Origin: Clostridium sp.
GTDB taxonomy: Bacteria > Bacillota > Clostridia > Lachnospirales > Lachnospiraceae
Reading direction: 5' to 3'
DNA length: 17,952 nt
NCBI GenBank assembly: GCA_016302185.1
Contig: JAEDOC010000027.1
Location: forward strand, 1 to 17,952
The notes under the pieces were generated by a model that was not told where the DNA came from, did not search any database, and saw only the letters and a list, made by a program, of their open reading frames with translations. The position numbers and the translations under genes were made by a program. Below, in pieces: positions 7,477 to 13,934 of the stretch (position 1 is the first letter of the stretch; each line of letters begins with the position of its first letter).

Positions 7477-8556
7477 CTATTCGTCACCAAAACTGATTCC
7501 CACGGCCTTGGCTTCTCTGACAATATCACAGTCCGGATCTACCGTCTTTAACTTGCCAGCGATATCCTGCAGCGGCACCTTCTCAATCTTTCCTTTATTG
7601 ACCGCTACCATGTATCCGTATTCCTTCTGACGAATCAGTTCCGCTGCCTCTGCACCCAGACGGGTTGCAATCACACGGTCATACGGAGTGGGCTCGCCGC
7701 CCCGCTGCATATGGCCCGGAACTGTTACACGAATCTCCTGACCGGTCTTCTCCTGAATCTGTGCGCCCAGTTCATACGCCACAGACGGATAAACCGGACC
7801 TTTCTTCTTCTTTTCTTTCAGTTCTTTCTTGGATAGAGCTGCGTCTTCTTTGGAAATAGCTCCTTCCGCTACTGCCAGGATAGTAAAATTCTTTCCGTTC
7901 TTGATACGGCCTTTGATTGCCTCAACAACCACATCAATATCATACGGAATCTCCGGAAGCAGAATAATGTCCGCACCACCGGCAATACCCGCATACAGTG
8001 CCAGCCAGCCTACCTTGTGTCCCATAATCTCCACAATGAACACACGACCATGGGAGGCCGCCGTGGTATGAATATAATCAATAGCATTAGTGGCCACATC
8101 GATGGCGCTGTGGAATCCGAAGGTCAAATCACTTCCCCAGAGATCATTATCAATCGTCTTCGGGAGAGACACAATATTTAATCCTTCCTCCCGCAAAAGG
8201 TTTGCGGTCTTCTGGCTGCCGTTGCCGCCCAGAATCACCAGGCACTCCAGTTTTAATTTATAATAGGTATGCTTCATGGCAGCTACCTTATCCAGGCCAT
8301 TTTCATCCGGCACGCGCATCAGTTTAAACGGCTGACGGGAGGTTCCCAGAATCGTGCCGCCTCTGGTCAGAATTCCCGAAAAATCAGAGGGCTTCATAAT
8401 CCGGTAGTCTGCGTACATCAGACCGCGATAGCCATCCTCAAATCCAACAATCTCAACATCATCAAACATCTTATACAGAGCCTTCGCAACACCTCGCATG
8501 GTTGCGTTCAAACTCTGGCAGTCACCGCCGCTTGTTAAAATACCAATTCTTCTCAT
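7477..8556 (-). CDS. 6-phosphofructokinase, variant active site
   Basis: A 359-residue phosphofructokinase, phosphorylating fructose 6-phosphate to fructose 1,6-bisphosphate in glycolysis. The nucleotide loop is GILTSGGDCQSLNA (5-18), where most family members have GGDCPGLNA. The phosphodonor motif is GGNGS (110-114), and PKTIDND (132-138) supplies the catalytic aspartate. Further signatures are EIMGHKVGWLALYAG and GHMQRGGEPTPYDR. In this family Gly at the E. coli 104 position favours ATP, Asp favours pyrophosphate, and Lys in PKTIDND is usual for pyrophosphate enzymes but also occurs in some ATP-dependent actinobacterial ones. Here G113 with K133 suggests ATP use, with Asn replacing the usual acidic residue at 112. 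The donor is therefore uncertain. I chose ATG 8556, preceded by AAAGGAAG; the open frame extends 15 codons further without a ribosome binding site. Confidence 0.92.
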   Translation of the reverse strand: MRRIGILTSGGDCQSLNATMRGVAKALYKMFDDVEIVGFEDGYRGLMYADYRIMKPSDFSGILTRGGTILGTSRQPFKLMRVPDENGLDKVAAMKHTYYKLKLECLVILGGNGSQKTANLLREEGLNIVSLPKTIDNDLWGSDLTFGFHSAIDVATNAIDYIHTTAASHGRVFIVEIMGHKVGWLALYAGIAGGADIILLPEIPYDIDVVVEAIKGRIKNGKNFTILAVAEGAISKEDAALSKKELKEKKKKGPVYPSVAYELGAQIQEKTGQEIRVTVPGHMQRGGEPTPYDRVIATRLGAEAAELIRQKEYGYMVAVNKGKIEKVPLQDIAGKLKTVDPDCDIVREAKAVGISFGDE

Positions 8557-8642
8557 AAAGGACACTTCCTTTCTTAGATGGGGGATATCGAATCGTATCA
8601 ATTATCGTATAATGTATAAAGATACACTATACCCATTTTGTA

Positions 8643-8671
8643 ATTATAATACAATACATTTTGGCGGGCAA
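8643..8671 (-). promoter_or_regulatory. Probable promoter of the phosphofructokinase-dnaX unit
   Basis: On the minus strand a perfect -10 TATAAT (8643-8648) is preceded after 17 bases by TTGCCC (8666-8671, 4 of 6 consensus). A second candidate overlaps: TTGTAT, 17 bases, TATAGT. Either gives an untranslated leader of roughly 70-80 bases before the ATG at 8556. Confidence 0.6.
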
Positions 8672-8706
8672 GAAGAAAATCCTTACGACTTCCGGAGAAT
8701 TTAACC

Positions 8707-8832
8707 GCCATGCAAGCTCCATTCCGCTTCGCTCCATGTCGCTCACGGGCTTCGCCCTATAAAAAATGGTATAAAAAGAACGGCTTATGTGCTAGCACAA
8801 CGCCGTTCTTTTTATACCATTTTTTGCATGGC
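8707..8832. repeat. 126-bp nested inverted-repeat structure
   Basis: A 9-bp inverted repeat, GCCATGCAA (8707-8715) and TTGCATGGC (8824-8832), encloses the long terminator hairpin at one end. At the other end is a stretch whose minus strand reads GGGCGAAGCCCGTGAGCG, then ATGGAGCGAAGCGGAATGG, containing a small GGGC-GAA-GCCC hairpin and repeated ATGGAG and GCGAAGC units. Such sequences look like dispersed intergenic repeats, but I can see only one copy here, so the mobile or dispersed nature is inference. Confidence 0.5.
8761..8825 (-). terminator. Long perfect-stem terminator of the SRP RNA gene
   Basis: Two arms of 24 bases (8761-8784 and 8802-8825) are exact reverse complements, separated by a 17-base loop that itself holds the palindrome TGTGCTAGCACA (8788-8799). 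Each arm starts or ends with six A or T, so either strand ends in a T-run and termination could work both ways. It begins about 23 bases after the 3' end of the SRP RNA and isolates that gene from the phosphofructokinase gene. Confidence 0.85.
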
Positions 8833-8847
8833 TCATTGCTATCGTGA

Positions 8848-9116
8848 ATATCCGCACATCCTGCTTTGTGCGAGTGCCACAGACGTTACCCTGACAGTTA
8901 ACTCGGCCCAGGCTGCCTCGCGTCACACAGGAGGTTCTGCTTAGTGCTGCTGCATTCCTGCCCTGACACGGTTCACAGATTCCTGTTGCGCAAGACCCAG
9001 ACTTCAACGCCACTTATCAGGGGCAGCTCTGCAGCAACTCGCCCGAGGCAGGACATCACCCCCGCTGTAGCGGATTGCGGGTACAGGGCACCGCTATCTC
9101 CCCGGCTGTGCGGAAA
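8848..9116 (-). ncRNA. ffs: SRP RNA, large (Alu-containing) type
   Basis: The RNA component of the signal recognition particle, which with Ffh targets membrane and secreted proteins. On the minus strand the sequence matches the Bacillus scRNA as I remember it. The Alu-side segment is GGGGAGATAGCGGTGCCC followed by TGTACCCGCAATCCGCT, then a GGCGTTGAAGTCTGGGTC block. The S domain follows with GTGTCAGG, GCAGGAATGCAGCAGCA and CTAAG. The return strand carries GCCTGGGCCGAGTTAACTG. The ends pair: UCCGCACA at the 5' end (9114-9107) with UGUGCGGA at the 3' end (8858-8851). Length is about 269 bases; exact ends are estimated. It lies on the dnaX strand, as in Bacillus, but the phosphofructokinase gene separates the two. 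Confidence 0.95.
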
Positions 9117-9152
9117 CTTTATGACTTGGTCTTTTGCTTTCTCAGCCAGTCC

Positions 9153-9181
9153 AGTATACATGGTCGGGGCATTTTTGTCAA
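9153..9181 (-). promoter_or_regulatory. Promoter of the SRP RNA gene
   Basis: On the minus strand, a perfect -35 TTGACA (9176-9181), a 17-base spacer and -10 TATACT (9153-9158). It would start transcription near 9146, giving about 30 bases of leader before the paired 5' end of the mature RNA, consistent with a processed precursor. Confidence 0.88.
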
Positions 9182-9252
9182 GTAAATAGCGGTTTTCAAA
9201 AATCAACCTCTATCGCTTGTTTCCGCTTTCTTCCCACTATTTTTCCTCCCAA

Positions 9253-11148
9253 TCAGGACAAAAATTCCTCCATCCACTCTTCTTCCCATTCCAGACAAAG
9301 TGCATTCCAGATCTCCCAGGCAGCATCTCTCCTCCTGCACAGAGCCTCGTATTCCGCCGATTTTTCCGTCTGCGCTGCGCTCTCTGTGCACCAGTATTCT
9401 TCTGACTGCTGCCATTTTTCCAGCCATTCCCGGCAGGCCATCTCCCTTGCAGCGTACTCGACTTCCACCGGTTCCAGGCGTTCCATAAATAGGCGGTATT
9501 TCCAGTCCTTATAAGCATCTTCGGTGGAAATCTCCCGCAGGCGGTGGCGCTCTGCTTTCGGAACTGCCTTCAGCCCGGCAATCAGCGCCTGATCCTCTGC
9601 GGTAATCTGAGCCGCAATCGTCTCACCGGACTGTTTTCTCCTAACCCGTTCCAGATAATGCTCATAGCCGAAGGGATAGTAATCAGCACTGTGGTCTTCA
9701 AAAATCAGCACTGATTCTGCAACCTGACGAATAAAGTACCGATCGTGAGAGACAAACAGAATCGTTCCGGTATAGGCACGGAAGGCCGATTCCAGCGTTT
9801 CTTTTGCCGTAATATCCATATGGTTGGTGGGTTCGTCCAGAATCAGGAAGTTCGGCCGGCTGGTCAAAAGCTCCGCCAGCACCAGCCTTGCTCTCTCCCC
9901 ACCAGACAGAGAATTTACTTTTTCTGAAGCTTTGCGTCCTCCAAAAAGATATGCGCCCAGCACCGTCCTGACCTCTTTTTCTGTCATTCCCGGAAACAGA
10001 CTGCGAAAATGCTCTAACACTGTTTTCTCTGACTGCAGTTCCGCCGAATGCTGATCAAAATATCCGATCGTAATCTGCGGTCCTATAGTGAGACTTCCTC
10101 CAAGAGGTGTAAGAAAACCGGCTGCCGTTTTTAAAAACGTGGTTTTTCCTGCACCATTGGGACCGATCAGCCCAATCTTCTGGCCACGGCGGATACCAAA
10201 GGACAGTTCCAGAAGCTCTTTGTCATACCCCAGCTTCAGATGCTCCGCCTCCAGCACACGCTTACTTCCCGGAACAGCCGGTGTTATCTCTCCTGTAAAC
10301 AGATGAAGCTCTTCTTCCTCCGGCCGTTCCACCCGTTCCAGCCGATCCATCTGTTTTTTCTTGGCCCTGGCAAAGGAGGCCTTTGATGCTTTGTGTTTAA
10401 ACCGTTCCACCACCCGATTCAGCCGCTCCAATTCCTGCTGCTGCCGCTCATAAGCTTTCTTCTGCAGGCGCATCCGTTTCTGTTTTTCCTGCCGGTACTC
10501 CGTATAATTTCCCACGTAGCGAATCAGTTTCTTTCCGGCGATTTCATAAACGATCTCTGCACACCGATCCAGAAAAAACCGATCATGAGAGACCATGACC
10601 ACCGCATGTTCGTACGTTCTTAGATATTCCTCCAGCCATTCACAGGACGAAACATCCAGATGGTTGGTGGGCTCATCCAGAAGAAGAATATCCGGCTTCT
10701 GAAGCAGCAGACGGATCAGAGCGATTTTTGTCTGCTCGCCTCCGGAAAAAGAAGAAAGCTTCCGGTTCTTGTCTTTTTTCCCGAATCCAAAGCCCGTAAA
10801 CAGCCGGTCATATTCCTGCTCATAGGCGAACCTTTCCCGATCGAAGGTGTCACGCCAGGGACAATCCTTCAGCAGTTCTTCCTCCACTGTTCGTTCCCCA
10901 TCCGTAAAGGCCTGCTGATGCAACGCACCGATTACCAGCTGCCTGGAAGTCATAATCCCTGGACTTTTTCGCCGATCATCCCGATCCAGCGCCAGTTCCC
11001 CTTCGATCAGCCGCAGCAGAGTTGTCTTTCCCGATCCATTGGGTCCAACCACAGCAATCCGCTCGTTTCCTTTGATTTCAAAGTCAATATGAGATAAAAT
11101 CAGCTGTCCTCCCAGAGACACGCTGCCGTCCGTAATCTGATATAACAT
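9253..11148 (-). CDS. ABC-F family ATP-binding protein
   Basis: A 631-residue soluble protein with two ABC ATPase domains and no transmembrane part, which defines the ABC-F family of ribosome-acting factors (translation factors or antibiotic-target protection proteins). Domain 1 has Walker A GPNGSGKT (35-42), signature SGGEQ (135-139), Walker B LLLDEP (155-160) and the switch VSHDR. Domain 2 has GPNGAGKT (329-336), LSGGE (414-418) and LILDEP (435-440). The interdomain linker (about 217-285) is long, helical and Arg/Lys/Gln-rich and would reach the ribosomal E site. A C-terminal extension (about 495-631) is rich in Trp, Glu and Arg. I chose ATG 11148, preceded by GGAG with seven bases spacing; an 18-codon upstream extension overlaps the promoter. 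Which antibiotic, if any, it counters cannot be told from the sequence. Confidence 0.92.
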   Translation of the reverse strand: MLYQITDGSVSLGGQLILSHIDFEIKGNERIAVVGPNGSGKTTLLRLIEGELALDRDDRRKSPGIMTSRQLVIGALHQQAFTDGERTVEEELLKDCPWRDTFDRERFAYEQEYDRLFTGFGFGKKDKNRKLSSFSGGEQTKIALIRLLLQKPDILLLDEPTNHLDVSSCEWLEEYLRTYEHAVVMVSHDRFFLDRCAEIVYEIAGKKLIRYVGNYTEYRQEKQKRMRLQKKAYERQQQELERLNRVVERFKHKASKASFARAKKKQMDRLERVERPEEEELHLFTGEITPAVPGSKRVLEAEHLKLGYDKELLELSFGIRRGQKIGLIGPNGAGKTTFLKTAAGFLTPLGGSLTIGPQITIGYFDQHSAELQSEKTVLEHFRSLFPGMTEKEVRTVLGAYLFGGRKASEKVNSLSGGERARLVLAELLTSRPNFLILDEPTNHMDITAKETLESAFRAYTGTILFVSHDRYFIRQVAESVLIFEDHSADYYPFGYEHYLERVRRKQSGETIAAQITAEDQALIAGLKAVPKAERHRLREISTEDAYKDWKYRLFMERLEPVEVEYAAREMACREWLEKWQQSEEYWCTESAAQTEKSAEYEALCRRRDAAWEIWNALCLEWEEEWMEEFLS

Positions 11149-11184
11149 TTCTATTCTCCGATATCTGTCAAAATAAGTGTTTTC

Positions 11185-11195
11185 AGTATACCACA
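11185..11195 (-). promoter_or_regulatory. Extended -10 promoter of the ABC-F gene
   Basis: On the minus strand TGG directly precedes TATACT (11185-11190), an extended -10 element. The -35 region 17 bases upstream (CATAAA) is poor but lies in an A/T-tract. The leader is about 30 bases. Confidence 0.6.
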
Positions 11196-11230
11196 AAGGC
11201 ATATTTTTTTATGTTTTTTTCCTAATAATC

Positions 11231-11259
11231 TTGCAGTATGGAACAGAAATCATTATAAT
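11231..11259 (+). promoter_or_regulatory. Probable promoter of ilvE
   Basis: A perfect -10 TATAAT (11254-11259) follows a weak -35 TTGCAG (11231-11236) at 17 bases. It is divergent from the ABC-F promoter, with the two -10 elements about 65 bases apart. The leader to the ATG at 11325 is about 60 bases; I see no T-box or attenuator in it. Confidence 0.6.
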
Positions 11260-11324
11260 AGAAAAATAAACTATTTGCTACTGTAATGCGTGAAAACCGA
11301 ATTTCAGTAAGATTGGAGACAACT

Positions 11325-12350
11325 ATGGAGAAGAAAAATATTGATTGGTCCAATATCGGTTTTGGTTACATGACAACAGATTACCGATATGTTTCACTGT
11401 ACAAAGACGGCGCGTGGGATGAGGGTGCTCTGATTACAGACCCGAATATTACCATGAGCGAATGCGCCTGTGTTCTGCAGTATGCACAGACCTGTTTCGA
11501 AGGCTTAAAGGCATATACCACAGAAGACGGTCACATCGTAACCTTCCGCCCGGACTTAAATGCAGAGCGTATGATCAGTTCCGCTACCGGACTTGAGATG
11601 CCGCCGTTCCCGAAGGAGCAGTTCATCGACGCGGTTGCCAAGGTAGTAGAAGCTAACGCCGCCTGGGTTCCGCCGTACGGTTCCGGTGCAAGCCTTTACA
11701 TCCGTCCGTATATGTTCGGCTATAACTCTGTCATCGGTGTAAAACCGGCGACGGAATATCAGTTCCGTATGTTCTGTACCCCGGTAGGCCCGTACTTCAA
11801 GGGCGGTGCAAAGCCGATTACGATCCGTGTCAGCGATTTTGACCGTGCAGCGCCTCATGGTACCGGCCACATCAAGGCAGGCTTAAACTATGCAATGAGC
11901 CTCCATGCGATTGTAGACGCTCACAAGCAGGGCTATGACGAGAATATCTATCTGGATCCGCAGACCAGAACCAAGATCGAGGAGACCGGCGGCGCTAATG
12001 TTATCTTCATCACCAAGGACAACAAGCTGGTAACTCCGAAGTCGAACAGTATCTTACCGTCCATTACCCGTCGTTCCATCCTGCAGGTTGCAAAGGATTA
12101 TCTGGGAATGGAAGCAGAAGAGCGTGAAATCTACTTAGATGAGGTGAAGGATTTTGCAGAGTGCGGTCTGTGCGGTACCGCCGCAGTTATCTCCCCGGTT
12201 GGCAAGATTGTGGATCACGGCAAGGAGATCTGCTTCCCGAGCGGCATGGAGAAGATGGGCCCGACCATCCAGAAACTTTACGATACTCTGACCGGCATCC
12301 AGATGGGTCGGATCGAAGCACCGGAAGGCTGGATCAAGAGGATTCTGTAA
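11325..12350 (+). CDS. ilvE: Branched-chain amino acid aminotransferase
   Basis: A PLP-dependent class IV aminotransferase of 341 residues, interconverting leucine, isoleucine and valine with their 2-oxo acids using glutamate/2-oxoglutarate. QTCFEGLKAY (56-65), YIRPYMFG (125-132) and the PLP lysine in GTGHIKAGLNYA (K184) are present. EETGGANVIF (about 220-230) and AECGLCGTAAVISPV near the C-terminus complete the family pattern. Length is normal for the eukaryote-like BCAT type. I chose ATG 11325 because GGAG lies six bases before it; the frame is open back to an ATG at 11286, which has no ribosome binding site and lies close to the promoter. Codon choice (CCG, GGC, TTC) is more biased than in neighbouring genes, consistent with high expression. 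It is monocistronic, ending at a strong hairpin. Confidence 0.96.
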   Translation: MEKKNIDWSNIGFGYMTTDYRYVSLYKDGAWDEGALITDPNITMSECACVLQYAQTCFEGLKAYTTEDGHIVTFRPDLNAERMISSATGLEMPPFPKEQFIDAVAKVVEANAAWVPPYGSGASLYIRPYMFGYNSVIGVKPATEYQFRMFCTPVGPYFKGGAKPITIRVSDFDRAAPHGTGHIKAGLNYAMSLHAIVDAHKQGYDENIYLDPQTRTKIEETGGANVIFITKDNKLVTPKSNSILPSITRRSILQVAKDYLGMEAEEREIYLDEVKDFAECGLCGTAAVISPVGKIVDHGKEICFPSGMEKMGPTIQKLYDTLTGIQMGRIEAPEGWIKRIL

Positions 12351-12378
12351 GTGCAGAAGAAATACTCATAACAAGCAT

Positions 12379-12426
12379 AACGGGCGGCAGGACAGATTTC
12401 ATGTCCCGGCCGCCCGTTTTCTTTTT
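12379..12426 (+). terminator. Rho-independent terminator of ilvE
   Basis: A GC-rich stem, ACGGGCGGC (12380-12388) with GCCGCCCGT (about 12109-12117 plus 300, that is 12409-12417), continues inside with GGACA/TGTCC around a GATTTCA loop. It is followed on the plus strand by TTTTCTTTTTT. It lies about 30 bases after the stop codon. On the minus strand the T-run is poor, so it mainly serves ilvE. Confidence 0.92.
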
Positions 12427-12456
12427 TCTCCCAACCTCTTCTATCCCGAAGTACTT

Positions 12457-13239
12457 CTATCCCAGTGCCACATCCAGTACCATCATCAGTGAAAAGCCCA
12501 CGGCAAAAAAGATTGTTCCGATGTTGGAATGATCTCCCTCTGACATCTCCGGGATCAGCTCCTCCACCACTACATACAGCATCGCTCCCGCCGCAAAGCT
12601 TAACAGATACGGAAGCAGCGGAACTACCAGCTTTGCCAGCAGGATTGTAAAAATGGCGCCCATCGGCTCCACGATGCCGGACATCACGCCATAGGCAAAG
12701 GCCTTCCTGGCTTTCATCCCGTTGCTTTTCAGCGGAAGGGAAATGATCGCCCCTTCCGGCAGGTTCTGCAGGGCAATTCCCAGAGACAGGGCCATTGCCG
12801 CCGCGGCAGAGATTGTCTCATTTCCTGTCATCCATCCGGCCAACACCACTCCGACCGCCATTCCTTCCGGAAGATTATGCAGCGCTACTGCTAAAAACAT
12901 CATCGTTGATTTTCCCAGATGGCAGGGAACACCTTCCGGACACGGACTATTCAGATGCAGATGGGGAATCAGGCGATCCAGCAGCAGCAAAAAGAGTATC
13001 CCTGCCCAGATCCCGACAAAGGCCGGAACAAAAGCAAACTTCCCCATGAAAGCTGCCTGCTCCATCGCCGGAATAATCAGGCTCCACACAGATGCTGCCA
13101 CCATCACTCCGGCAGCAAATCCCGTCAGGATCCGCTGCAGCAGCCGGTTCATCTCTCCCTTCAGAAAAAATACACAGGCCGCACCGGCTGTCGTTCCTAA
13201 AAATGGGATAACTACTACCTTCCCAATCTCCATGATCAT
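12457..13239 (-). CDS. ZIP-family divalent metal transporter
   Basis: A 260-residue polytopic membrane protein of the ZIP family, which takes up zinc or related divalent metals into the cytosol. I count about eight hydrophobic segments. The TM4 motif HNLPEG is at 121-126 and the TM5 motif QNLPEG at 158-163. A loop with HLHLNSPCPEGVPCHLG (93-109) supplies His and Cys that could bind metal. In bacterial ZIP proteins the TM5 position is His (ZupT) or Gln followed by Asp; here it is Gln then Asn, so the second metal of a binuclear site may be absent. The start has GAGGAG eight bases before the ATG. It lies 45 bases downstream of tadA on the same strand, so co-transcription from the tadA promoter is likely. 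Metal specificity is unknown. Confidence 0.88.
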   Translation of the reverse strand: MIMEIGKVVVIPFLGTTAGAACVFFLKGEMNRLLQRILTGFAAGVMVAASVWSLIIPAMEQAAFMGKFAFVPAFVGIWAGILFLLLLDRLIPHLHLNSPCPEGVPCHLGKSTMMFLAVALHNLPEGMAVGVVLAGWMTGNETISAAAAMALSLGIALQNLPEGAIISLPLKSNGMKARKAFAYGVMSGIVEPMGAIFTILLAKLVVPLLPYLLSFAAGAMLYVVVEELIPEMSEGDHSNIGTIFFAVGFSLMMVLDVALG

Positions 13240-13284
13240 ACTTTGCTCTCCTCTTCTCTTTTGTCCTCTGTCAGCTTTTTCCTG

Positions 13285-13776
13285 TTAGCTCTTCCCCGCC
13301 AGCTTTTCCGCTTTCCTTTTTTCTCTCAGCTCTTTAAAAAACTCCTTCAGCATCCGGGAACACTCCTCGCCCAGAACCCCTATCACCATCTCTGCCTGAT
13401 GATTAAAGCCTTTTTCGTCCAGAAGGTTTAACACCGATCCGGCACAGCCGGCCTTCGGATTCATCGTTCCAATAAAAACCCTGGGAATTCTGGCCTGGAC
13501 GATAGCGCCGGCACACATGGGGCACGGTTCCAGTGTCACATACATGGTACAGTCCTCCAGGCGCCAATCGCCAATCTTCCGACAGGCCTTCCGGATTGCC
13601 GTAATCTCCGCATGCGCCAGTACATTTTTATCCACCATTCTCCGGTTATAGCCCCGTCCGATAATCCCGTCCTCATGGACAATCACACAGCCAATCGGAA
13701 CCTCTCCCAGGGCCCACGCCTTCTGCGCCTCACGAATGGCCGCTTTCATATATTTTTCATCTGCTGTCATTTTCAT
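13285..13776 (-). CDS. tadA: tRNA-specific adenosine deaminase TadA
   Basis: A 163-residue zinc deaminase that converts adenosine 34 to inosine in the anticodon of tRNA-Arg(ACG), allowing wobble decoding. The zinc site is visible: HAE (55-57, with E57 as proton shuttle) and PCPMC (84-88). GEVPIGCVIV and the NPKAGCAGSVLNLL segment are typical of TadA rather than of cytidine deaminases. The C-terminal helix is Lys/Glu-rich (FFKELREKRKAEKLAGK). I chose ATG 13776, preceded by GAGGA with suitable spacing; an ATG four codons upstream has no ribosome binding site, and its own codons form part of that site. In Bacillus tadA lies next to the SRP RNA and dnaX; here it is on the same strand but about 4.2 kb upstream. 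Confidence 0.95.
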   Translation of the reverse strand: MKMTADEKYMKAAIREAQKAWALGEVPIGCVIVHEDGIIGRGYNRRMVDKNVLAHAEITAIRKACRKIGDWRLEDCTMYVTLEPCPMCAGAIVQARIPRVFIGTMNPKAGCAGSVLNLLDEKGFNHQAEMVIGVLGEECSRMLKEFFKELREKRKAEKLAGKS

Positions 13777-13838
13777 GGTATTCCTCATGGTATAGCACCG
13801 TATTTCTCTGATTTTTCCGGCTCTGCCGGATCTATTTC

Positions 13839-13867
13839 AGTATACCGTTTTTTCCTCTCCTTGACAA
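13839..13867 (-). promoter_or_regulatory. Promoter of tadA
   Basis: On the minus strand, -35 TTGTCA (13862-13867, 5 of 6), a 17-base spacer and -10 TATACT (13839-13844). The leader of about 55 bases contains a small hairpin TCCGGC-AGA-GCCGGA followed by five A, not a T-run, so it is not a terminator. Confidence 0.78.
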
Positions 13868-13934
13868 GCAGACAGGTCTCTCTCTCTCTGCTTTCTTTCC
13901 CGCCCCGGCCATTCCTCCCAGCGGGTTCTCTGTT

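Noticed and set aside
8792..9206. Small open frames over the SRP RNA gene
   Set aside because: The region matches SRP RNA in sequence and end pairing; the frames are incidental.
11286..11324. Upstream start for ilvE giving 13 extra residues
   Set aside because: It has no ribosome binding site; the ATG at 11325 has GGAG six bases upstream and matches the usual N-terminus.
11260..11324. T-box or leucine attenuator ahead of ilvE
   Set aside because: The leader is only about 60 bases and lacks T-box motifs, a leader peptide and a terminator hairpin.
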